DNA of 5,214 nucleotides from Planctomycetota bacterium (GTDB lineage: Bacteria > Planctomycetota > UBA11346), in NCBI GenBank assembly GCA_007131555.1, contig SLQH01000491.1, positions 1-5,214 on the forward strand. The letters are read 5' to 3'. Numbering within the stretch: the first letter of the stretch is position 1; each line of letters begins with the position of its first letter. Below the pieces are notes generated by a model. That model did no database searches. It saw nothing but the letters and a program-made list of their open reading frames with translations, and was not told where the DNA came from. Below, piece after piece: positions 1-5,214 of the stretch. The position numbers and the translations under genes are program-made.

Positions 1-637
1 AGTTTGTGTGGAATTGCCTCCGGATCAGTTCCTGGCCCTCCCGAAGGATCCCGGGTTTCAGCGTGACATTACCCGGTCTGTAGACTCCGTGAACATTACC
101 GAACGACGCAGCAATAGTGAAGAGTGGACTGATATCTGACAATGTTTTCCAGGCTTGGGCAATCTCTTCCGGTTTTGTATAAAGGTCCGCCGGATCGGCG
201 CCGGTATGGTCGAAACCGTCTTCCACACCGCCGGTTACACCGAGTTCCATTTCCAGCGCCAATCCCAGTTGACTCATTTCGGCCAAGTAGGTACTGCAGG
301 TTTCAAGATTCTTATCCAACGGCTCGGCTGAGAGATCAAGCATATGTGAGCTCAAAAGGGATCTGCCGGTCTGCACGTAATAGTCCCGGTTTTTTTCCAG
401 TAATCCGTCTACCCAGGGCAGCAATTTCCTGTCGGCATGATCCGTATGAAGCACCACACTTACACCGTATAAATGGGCTACATGATGGAGGTGATAGGCA
501 GTGGAGACAGCACCTGCGATCGCAGACGCATGACCGTCATTTGTAGATCCGTCATCCGATAACCCTGCACCGGCCATGAAACGAACAAGCGGCCCGTCAA
601 CACCGGACATAATGGCATGATGATGAGAATGACACAT
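1..637 (-). CDS. fba: Class II fructose-1,6-bisphosphate aldolase, 3' end outside window, N-terminus short
   Basis: Zinc-dependent cytosolic glycolytic/gluconeogenic enzyme that interconverts fructose-1,6-bisphosphate with glyceraldehyde-3-phosphate and dihydroxyacetone phosphate. The 212 visible residues carry family blocks in order: FMAGAGL (20-26), VVLHTDHADRKLLPWVDG (61-78; catalytic Asp66 and zinc-ligand His67 by analogy with the E. coli enzyme), LLSSHMLDLS (94-103), LEMELGVTGGVEDG (128-141), DLYTKPEE (151-158) and IAASFGNVHGVYRPGN (175-190; zinc-ligand His183). The C-terminal third, including the later zinc histidine and phosphate-binding loop, lies beyond position 1. ATG 637-635 was chosen because AAGGAG sits 5 bases upstream. 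From this start about 45 N-terminal family residues are missing, and the usual SNGG phosphate-binding segment is not recognisable. The frame stays open upstream, but its translation does not resemble the family. Base composition is far lower in G+C than the other genes. The family is certain; whether the gene is intact is not. Confidence 0.9.
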   Translation of the reverse strand, partial: MCHSHHHAIMSGVDGPLVRFMAGAGLSDDGSTNDGHASAIAGAVSTAYHLHHVAHLYGVSVVLHTDHADRKLLPWVDGLLEKNRDYYVQTGRSLLSSHMLDLSAEPLDKNLETCSTYLAEMSQLGLALEMELGVTGGVEDGFDHTGADPADLYTKPEEIAQAWKTLSDISPLFTIAASFGNVHGVYRPGNVTLKPGILREGQELIRRQFHTN

Positions 638-886
638 GGGTTCTCCTTCTTCTGACGAGAGACGCAACACGATGGATGCACGAACACGCAGGACTGAGAG
701 GCATAGGAGCATGCGACTCAGGCTGATAGCCACTTTCGTGGATCGGTTTATGCTATTGAGTATCAATGCATCACGCACCTATGACAAGCGTCAATACTTC
801 GGCTGATCACGATACAGCTGTCGGCATTTCCGACGGGCCTTTGACAACGCTGGCCTAATCGCGACTTGCCTGTATCATTGTTGCCC
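638..886. other. Divergent intergenic region between the aldolase gene and the operon
   Basis: About 250 bases separating two divergently read genes, so promoters for both should lie here. I found no hexamer pair with good spacing. A TTGACA at 841-846 (plus strand) matches a -35 box but has no -10 box at 16-18 bases and lies too near the start codon. Small inverted repeats are present: CCAC-TTTC-GTGG at 730-741, TGAC-AAGC-GTCA at 782-793 and the palindrome ACAGCTGT at 814-821. They could be operator half-sites but are short enough to arise by chance. Confidence 0.5.
643..648 (-). promoter_or_regulatory. Shine-Dalgarno site of the aldolase gene
   Basis: AAGGAG on the minus strand, 5 bases before the ATG at 637-635. 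It is the strongest ribosome binding site in the window. It decides the start, because the longer in-frame alternatives upstream have no such site and no family similarity. Confidence 0.75.
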
Positions 887-2644
887 ATGCACGGTTCATC
901 TCGGCGCACTTGGCGGCTATTGCAGGCGGCGGTACTGCTCTGTGCCCTGACCGGTCTGGCGGCCCTGAGCATCTGGTCGTGGCGCCGCGTGCCCCAGGTC
1001 AGCACCCTCGCCCGATTGCGCATCGGCTCGGGCCAGACCATCCTCCTCGCCCCAGATGACCAGCCGGATGATGATTGGGTGGTACACCTGAACTTCGATC
1101 GCCGGGTCCGCCAGCACGGCGACTGGATATTGACGATTGATGCCGAGACCGTCCAGCATCAGATGTGCTGGCTCAGCGACAGGCGCATGCTGCGCATCCG
1201 CCGCTTCGGCCAAGGATTGTCAACTCGCAGTCCTGCCACAACCCTGGCCGTACTGGTTCTCCCCCAACAGCCACAGCACATCGCCGTGCGCGACCATCCG
1301 GCAGGGCTGGAACTGATCATCGACCACAGCAGCCAGATCATCGTCGACCCGTTACCCGCCTTCCAGCCCCGACGTTGGGACATAGCGGTCGCCGATGGAG
1401 GCAGCCTTGAACGCAGCATCATCAGCGTCCAGTTCACAAGCGATCGTCCGCCCACCTCCGAATTGACACCAGCCCTCAGCCGTCTGCGCATGATGGCCGT
1501 TGATGACAAGCCCCAATACGTTGATGAGGCCCTGGCCGCCATACGAGCCCTGGGTGATCATCACCCCCACCACAACATCTTGCAGGCATGGTGGTCAGCC
1601 CTGATGTCGCGCCAGGCCCTTGACGCCCAGCTCGACGACAGCGACATCAGCGACCATCTGACGGCACTGCTCGCAATCGATACCAACAGCAGTGCCGCGC
1701 TGGCATCGGCCCTGTTGCCATCCCTGGCGGCTTGGGCCTGTGCGGTTCCGGAACAACCCAAACCACCCCGGCCCTGGCTGGAGGCCCGGCTCGGCCGCAT
1801 TGACCTGCTCTTGGAAACCATCGCCGCCATCACTCGCCGCCCGGATGTGCTTGACGACTACGAACAACAGGAACTGCTGTTGTTGCGCCACGCTGCCCGC
1901 CGTCTGGTGGGGCGGCCAGGCAGTCCGGTACCGGCCGATGCCCCCCCCTGGATGACCTTGCGCTGGCGCCTGTTGTCCGGCTCCATCCTCAGTTCCAGCG
2001 AACTCACCGCCGCTGTGGACGGTGAGATACCAACACTCCCCCAACCATGGACCGGACGGCCGATCACCCGTGACACCTTCCGGACCCTATGGGCTGCACA
2101 TGCCATCGACGACGTGCACTTGCGTCAGACCGGAGCCCTCATCCGCCATCATGTCACCGATCGCGAACCGGCCCTGGCAGTCCATGCCCTGCAACGACTG
2201 CCCGAACGACAACGGGCCATCGCGGCCACCCTGCTCGCCTTTCGCGGCCTGATCCCGCCTGACGAAGCCCAACAGGCCCTGGCCATGCGCCTGCCTGACG
2301 GTCCGCCCCTGCATGCCGTCGACCCCCTGGCCCATGCCCTGTCGCGTCTGCTGGCCAAGCGCCATCCGGCGGTCGGCTTCCTGCCCCGGATCATGCCTGA
2401 CCTGCCGGGTCCGGAGGCCGAGTTTGACGGCCCCTTGCGCCCCTACCATGAGCTGCTGCGTGGTACGCTGGCGGCGCCAATGCTTGTCTTCGTGGAACCA
2501 GGCTCCAGGCTGCCGCTCGGTCAGGCATTGACTGCCGCCCTGGCCATGCAGGAGGTCGCCGGCCTGCAACCCGACTGGCAGATGCTCGATCTGCTGGCCC
2601 CCACGGCCCTGCCGTTGGAACTCTGTCGTCCTGCGGAACCATGA
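887..2644 (+). CDS. Unrecognised membrane-anchored protein, first gene of the der-plsY operon
   Basis: I do not recognise this 585-residue protein. The N-terminus has a short basic stretch (RRTWR, residues 6-10) followed by one hydrophobic segment (about 11-32) and RR at 33-34, consistent with a single membrane anchor; no lipobox or clear signal-peptidase site is seen. Residues about 45-205 are rich in alternating hydrophobic positions and look beta-stranded; a segment around VVHLNFDRRVR is faintly like a bacterial Ig-type strand, but this is weak. From about 205 to the end the sequence is rich in Leu and Ala with amphipathic helical character, possibly a helical-repeat domain. No catalytic motif is visible. 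The start is uncertain: ATG 887 was chosen because it directly precedes the basic and hydrophobic N-terminus, but an in-frame TTG at 866 adds 7 residues and neither has a good ribosome binding site. The stop is only 4 bases before der, implying cotranscription. Codon use is GC-biased like its downstream neighbours, so it is very likely a real gene. Confidence 0.85.
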   Translation: MHGSSRRTWRLLQAAVLLCALTGLAALSIWSWRRVPQVSTLARLRIGSGQTILLAPDDQPDDDWVVHLNFDRRVRQHGDWILTIDAETVQHQMCWLSDRRMLRIRRFGQGLSTRSPATTLAVLVLPQQPQHIAVRDHPAGLELIIDHSSQIIVDPLPAFQPRRWDIAVADGGSLERSIISVQFTSDRPPTSELTPALSRLRMMAVDDKPQYVDEALAAIRALGDHHPHHNILQAWWSALMSRQALDAQLDDSDISDHLTALLAIDTNSSAALASALLPSLAAWACAVPEQPKPPRPWLEARLGRIDLLLETIAAITRRPDVLDDYEQQELLLLRHAARRLVGRPGSPVPADAPPWMTLRWRLLSGSILSSSELTAAVDGEIPTLPQPWTGRPITRDTFRTLWAAHAIDDVHLRQTGALIRHHVTDREPALAVHALQRLPERQRAIAATLLAFRGLIPPDEAQQALAMRLPDGPPLHAVDPLAHALSRLLAKRHPAVGFLPRIMPDLPGPEAEFDGPLRPYHELLRGTLAAPMLVFVEPGSRLPLGQALTAALAMQEVAGLQPDWQMLDLLAPTALPLELCRPAEP

Positions 2645-2648
2645 TCCC

Positions 2649-4103
2649 ATGCCCCTGCCTACCGTCGCCATCGTCGGCCAGCCCAATGTCGGCAAGTCCA
2701 GCCTGTTCAACCGCCTCACCGGGCGGCCGATCGCCATCGTCGACCCCACCGCCGGGGTGACCCGCGACCGTCTCCTGCATGAGGTTCGGCGCGACGATCT
2801 GCGCTTCGACCTGATCGATACCGGCGGCATCGGCATCGTCGACGCCGCCAAGCTGGAGGCCGATGTCGATCGCCAGATCGATCGGGCCATCGACCAGGCC
2901 GACCTGATCCTGTTCGTGACTGACGGTCGCAGCGGGGTCACGGCCCCCGACCAGGAGATCGCCAAACGTCTGCGCCCCCTCGCCGACCGGGTCCTGCTGA
3001 TCGCCAACAAGATCGACCACCTCAACCTGGAGAGCCTGGTTCCCGAGTTCGCAGGTCTCGGCCTGGGAGACCCCTGGGCCATCAGTGCCGAGCAGAACCG
3101 AGGCCTCGACGAATTGTTCGAGGAACTGGGACGTCGTCTGCCGACCGTGGCCCAGCTGGATGGCCAAGTGGGGGCCGCCGACCACAGCGGCCGCATCAGC
3201 ATCTGTCTGGCCGGTCGGCGCAATGTCGGCAAGTCCTCGATCACCAACGCCCTGTGCGGTGAAGACCGGGTCATCGTCGCCGATCACGCCGGCACCACCC
3301 GCGATGCCATCGATGTCCAGCTGGATCACCCGGCCGGCAGCTTCGTGCTGATCGACACCGCCGGCCTGCGCAAGAAGAAGCAACTCACTGAGGATCTGGA
3401 GTTCTACGCCGCCTGTCGGACCGAGCGGGCCATCGGCCGGGCCGACGTCAGCGTGCTGATCCTGGACGCCACCGACGAGGTGGGAGCGGTCGACAAGCGC
3501 CTGGCCCATTTCTGCCAGAGCAGCGGCAAGCCGACCATCGTCGCCATCAATAAATGGGACCTGGCCCAAGACCACAGCGCCGATCCCGAGCACTACCGGA
3601 CCTGGATCCGCAACCGCCTGCCCGGCCTGGCCTTCGCCCCGGTGGTCCTGACCTCGGCCGCCACCGGACAGGGTCTGGACGGCCTGCTGGAACTGGCCGC
3701 CGCCCTCCACCAGGAAGCCGGCGAGCGCATCCCCACGGCTGAGCTCAACCAGCTGCTGGAAGCAGCGGTGCAGCGCCGCCGGCCACGCAAGATCGGCTCG
3801 GGCAGCACCCGCATCTACTACGCCACCCAGGCCGCCGTGCGCCCCCCCACCCTGGTTGTCTTCGTCAATCGCACCGACTGGATGGAACCCGGCTATACCC
3901 GCTACCTGGAGAACTTCCTGCGAGCCCGGGGCATCTTCGCCCGGGTGCCCATCTCAGTCGTCTTCAAGGCCCGCAGCAGCCGCTTCCACGACCATCACGA
4001 CCAGCATGTACGCAAGGTGGTGGCCACCAAGGCTGATCGCCAGGCCCACCTCATCATCCCCGGCAAACGCGGCCGCCGCCGTCCCAAAGGACCCCCGCGA
4101 TGA
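2649..4103 (+). CDS. der: Ribosome biogenesis GTPase Der (EngA)
   Basis: Essential cytosolic GTPase with two tandem G domains that assists 50S ribosomal subunit assembly. It is 484 residues, at the upper end of the family's usual length. G domain 1: GQPNVGKS (10-17), VTRD (37-40), DTGG (57-60), NKID (120-123), SAE (146-148). G domain 2: GRRNVGKSS (189-197; the usual Pro after GR is Arg), TTRD (216-219), DTAGLRKK (236-243), NKWD (301-304) and TSAATGQG. A C-terminal KH-like domain of about 110 residues follows, containing GSGSTRIYYATQ and PPTLVVFVNR, and ending in a very basic tail (GKRGRRRPKG) that could contact rRNA. The unknown gene ends 4 bases upstream, and no strong Shine-Dalgarno precedes the ATG (only GCGGAA), so translational coupling is plausible. 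Its last bases overlap plsY by ATGA. All nucleotide-binding motifs are intact. Confidence 0.98.
   Translation: MPLPTVAIVGQPNVGKSSLFNRLTGRPIAIVDPTAGVTRDRLLHEVRRDDLRFDLIDTGGIGIVDAAKLEADVDRQIDRAIDQADLILFVTDGRSGVTAPDQEIAKRLRPLADRVLLIANKIDHLNLESLVPEFAGLGLGDPWAISAEQNRGLDELFEELGRRLPTVAQLDGQVGAADHSGRISICLAGRRNVGKSSITNALCGEDRVIVADHAGTTRDAIDVQLDHPAGSFVLIDTAGLRKKKQLTEDLEFYAACRTERAIGRADVSVLILDATDEVGAVDKRLAHFCQSSGKPTIVAINKWDLAQDHSADPEHYRTWIRNRLPGLAFAPVVLTSAATGQGLDGLLELAAALHQEAGERIPTAELNQLLEAAVQRRRPRKIGSGSTRIYYATQAAVRPPTLVVFVNRTDWMEPGYTRYLENFLRARGIFARVPISVVFKARSSRFHDHHDQHVRKVVATKADRQAHLIIPGKRGRRRPKGPPR
4086..4091 (+). promoter_or_regulatory. Ribosome binding site of plsY inside the der 3' end
   Basis: AAAGGA lies 8 bases before the plsY ATG at 4100, within the last codons of der. 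It supports the start that overlaps the der stop. Confidence 0.55.
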
Positions 4104-4756
4104 TCCCCGTCCTGCTGGTGGGCTCGACCCTCGCCGCCTACCTGATCGGCTCGATCAGCTTCGCCTGGATGGCCGGTCGCCTGCACGGCACCGACCTGCG
4201 CCAGCATGGCTCCGGCAATCTGGGCGCCACCAACGCCGCCCGGGTCCTGGGCGGCATCTGGTTCCCGATCGTCTTCAGCCTCGACGTCCTCAAGGGGGTC
4301 GCCGCCGTGGTCCTGGCCCGCCTGGCCCCCGGTTGGCTGGACCTGACGCTTGAAACCACCCTGGCCCAGGCCTTGCTGATGAGCGCCGCCATCGCCGTGG
4401 TCCTGGGCCACGTCTACCCCCTCTACCATCAACTGCGCGGCGGCAAGGCCGTCGCCACCTCGCTGGGAGTGCTGGCAAGTCTGGTGCCGCTCGCCGCCGG
4501 GCTGACCCTGGCCGTCTGGCTGGTCCTGTGGTGTGCCTTGTGGGGCCTCACCCGCCTGCGCCGCAGCGAGGCCGTCGGGCCGGCCTCAGTCGGTGCCGCC
4601 GTGGCCCTGCCGATCATCCATCATCTGCTCAACGACGCCCCCTGGGGAGCCGAGATGCGCCTGATCTCTGGCACCATCGTGGCTCTTGCCCTGCTGGTGA
4701 TCTGGCGCCATCGCGACAACCTGCGCCGCCTGCTGCGGCCACCAACAACGCCCTGA
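4100..4756 (+). CDS. plsY: Acyl-phosphate:glycerol-3-phosphate acyltransferase PlsY
   Basis: Integral inner-membrane enzyme that transfers an acyl chain from acyl phosphate (made by PlsX) to glycerol-3-phosphate, giving lysophosphatidic acid, the first step of phospholipid synthesis. At 218 residues it is slightly longer than the typical ~200. Seen: an N-terminal hydrophobic helix ending IGSISFAW (16-23), motif 1 GSGNLGATNAAR (37-48), DVLKG (62-66), motif 2 GHVYPLYHQLRGGKAVAT (103-120), and motif 3 RHRDN (203-207) in a C-terminal WRHRDNLRRLL. Several hydrophobic stretches (about 2-22, 52-74, 88-107, 123-150, 188-202) fit the family's multi-pass topology. The usual GGKG of motif 2 reads GGKA here (Ala117). 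The ATG overlaps the der stop as ATGA, so the two are probably translationally coupled. It is the last gene of the operon; a separate promoter begins 19 bases after its stop. Confidence 0.97.
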   Translation: MIPVLLVGSTLAAYLIGSISFAWMAGRLHGTDLRQHGSGNLGATNAARVLGGIWFPIVFSLDVLKGVAAVVLARLAPGWLDLTLETTLAQALLMSAAIAVVLGHVYPLYHQLRGGKAVATSLGVLASLVPLAAGLTLAVWLVLWCALWGLTRLRRSEAVGPASVGAAVALPIIHHLLNDAPWGAEMRLISGTIVALALLVIWRHRDNLRRLLRPPTTP

Positions 4757-4775
4757 CCCGACGCCAAACCGGCCC

Positions 4776-4804
4776 TTGCCAGGCCACCCCCCATTGCGTA
4801 TAAT
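4776..4804 (+). promoter_or_regulatory. Near-consensus sigma70-type promoter
   Basis: TTGCCA (4776-4781, five of six consensus bases) and TATAAT (4799-4804, perfect) are separated by exactly 17 bases. The -10 box lies in a strongly GC-rich setting, which makes chance occurrence less likely. The predicted start is C4811 or A4812. No open reading frame with a ribosome binding site follows, but a strongly structured segment does, which points to an RNA gene. Confidence 0.8.
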
Positions 4805-4811
4805 AGAAGCC

Positions 4812-5010
4812 ATAGGGCGACATCATCCGGCTCACCGACAGGGCAACACGCCCCAGGGCCTGGTCGCGACGCGGGCGTCCGTCATATGTGACCCTCCGCC
4901 GTCAACTGTCGATCAGCACCCTGCTCCGTGACCCGTGGGTCTCCTGCTACGGCGGGCCGGTTCCTGCGCCTATGATGCACCCCGGCCTGGTGGTCCGGGG
5001 TGCATCTGTG
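4812..5010 (+). ncRNA. Candidate small structured RNA, 6S-like architecture
   Basis: Folded by hand from the predicted start. The 5' end 4811-4819 pairs with 4967-4974 (8 bp, G4817 bulged), closing the molecule. After an internal loop, 4827-4837 pairs with 4950-4960 (10 bp including one GU, plus one A-C mismatch). A wide central bubble follows: 4838-4853 on one side, which can form GGGC-AACAC-GCCC at 4841-4853, and 4924-4949 on the other, with a small GACC-CGUG-GGUC hairpin at 4930-4941. Beyond it, 4854-4858 pairs with 4919-4923 and 4860-4866 with 4910-4916. The apical hairpin pairs 4868-4875 with 4895-4903, topped by GUCA-UAUG-UGAC at 4881-4892. A rod of about 165 nt with closing stem, central bubble and apical stem is the known plan of 6S RNA, which mimics an open promoter and sequesters sigma70 RNA polymerase. 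I see no SRP, tmRNA or RNase P signature. An RNA gene is likely; the 6S identity rests on shape alone. Confidence 0.55.
4974..5006 (+). terminator. Perfect 12-bp hairpin, probable terminator of the RNA gene and the operon
   Basis: 4974-4985 (GATGCACCCCGG) pairs perfectly with 4995-5006 around a 9-base loop. The stem is very GC-rich, but the following bases (TGTGTTGGGG) give only a weak U-tract, so intrinsic termination may be inefficient or factor-assisted. It directly follows the closing stem of the candidate RNA and would also stop read-through from plsY. Confidence 0.6.
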
Positions 5011-5061
5011 TTGGGGCGGGAGGCAACAGCGAGGGCGCCGGCAAGCACCCACGTTTTCACA

Positions 5062-5214
5062 CCCCGAAGGGACCCCGAAGGGGAAAGGACCCCGCGAAGG
5101 GGAAAGGACCCCGAAGGGGACACGCAAGGACCCCGAAGGGGACACGCAGAAACAAAGGACCCCGAAGGGGAGGACCCCACACACACAAGGGGACACGCAG
5201 GGACCCCACACACA
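5062..5214. repeat. Array of short CCCC-GAA-GGGG hairpins, continuing past the window
   Basis: The core CCCCGAAGGGG, usually preceded by GGA, recurs at 5073-5083, 5109-5119, 5131-5141 and 5160-5170. Variants are CCCCGAAGGG at 5062-5071 (one G short) and CCCC-GCGAA-GGGG at 5090-5102. Two further units have the loop replaced by AC repeats: CCCC-ACACACACAA-GGGG at 5175-5192, and CCCCACACACA at 5204-5214, cut by the window end. Each unit can fold as a 4-bp stem with a GAA triloop in DNA or RNA. Distances between CCCC blocks are 11, 17, 19, 22, 29, 15 and 29 bases, so this is not a strict tandem repeat or a CRISPR array. No gene is evident in it. Confidence 0.85.
5116..5199. repeat. Direct repeat GGGGACACGCA, three copies within the hairpin array
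   Basis: Identical 11-base copies at 5116-5126, 5138-5148 and 5189-5199, each starting with the right arm of a hairpin. A second linker type, GGGGAAAGGACCCC, occurs at 5080-5093 and 5099-5112. The two linker types suggest that units spread by local duplication. Confidence 0.8.

Noticed and set aside
142..546. Plus-strand open frame opposite the aldolase
   Set aside because: The minus strand in this interval carries clear aldolase motifs; the plus frame has no recognisable domain and no ribosome binding site.
841..878. TTGACA at 841-846 with TATCAT at 873-878 as a promoter for the unknown gene
   Set aside because: The spacing is 26 bases, far from 16-18, and transcription would begin at or after the start codon.
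2087..3710. Long open frames on the minus strand opposite the 3' part of the unknown gene and most of der
   Set aside because: Their translations are low-complexity and lack family motifs, while the plus strand encodes an unmistakable Der. Long antisense frames are expected in GC-rich coding DNA.
4882..5213. Minus-strand frames rich in PSG and PFGV through the repeat region
   Set aside because: They are direct translations of the short hairpin repeat in several frames, without a start context or family similarity.
4972..5214. Plus-strand frame open from ATG at 4972 to the window end, giving a peptide with repeated DPEG and RRG
   Set aside because: It starts at the base of the terminator hairpin, has no ribosome binding site, and its peptide is simply the hairpin repeat read as codons. 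It cannot be fully excluded because no stop is reached.
5062..5214. CRISPR array
   Set aside because: Repeats are only about 11-14 bases, spacers are irregular and share sequence with each other, and no cas gene is present.

Overview
The window suggests a GC-rich bacterium. Housekeeping genes from about position 870 onward are strongly biased to G or C at the third codon position (one 60-base stretch of der counts to 70% G+C). The first ~640 bases are close to 50% G+C (91 of the first 180 by hand count). The style of the Der and PlsY proteins loosely recalls Planctomycetota, but that is an impression, not a demonstration.

Layout. (1) Positions 1-637, minus strand: a class II fructose-1,6-bisphosphate aldolase whose 3' end lies outside the window. 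It has a strong ribosome binding site, but the visible start gives a protein lacking roughly the first 45 residues of the family. (2) Positions 638-886: a divergent intergenic region with no convincing promoter that I can pick out. (3) Positions 887-4756, plus strand: a tight three-gene operon. It encodes an unrecognised membrane-anchored protein of 585 aa, the ribosome-assembly GTPase Der (4 bases later), and the glycerol-3-phosphate acyltransferase PlsY (ATGA overlap with der). (4) Positions 4757-5214: no convincing protein gene. This stretch holds a near-consensus sigma70-type promoter (TTGCCA, 17 bases, TATAAT). It is followed by about 160 bases whose two ends pair with each other and which fold into a rod with a central bubble, then a perfect 12-bp hairpin that probably terminates transcription. 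I read this as a small non-coding RNA gene whose architecture resembles 6S RNA. (5) From 5062 to the window end: an array of very short CCCC-GAA-GGGG hairpins with variable spacers, running off the edge.

The operon joins ribosome maturation (Der) with the first step of phospholipid synthesis (PlsY), both growth-linked. If the downstream RNA is 6S, it would be a growth-phase regulator of RNA polymerase in its own transcription unit. The RNA locus and the adjoining hairpin array are the least ordinary parts of the window. The truncated, compositionally foreign aldolase is the next most interesting.
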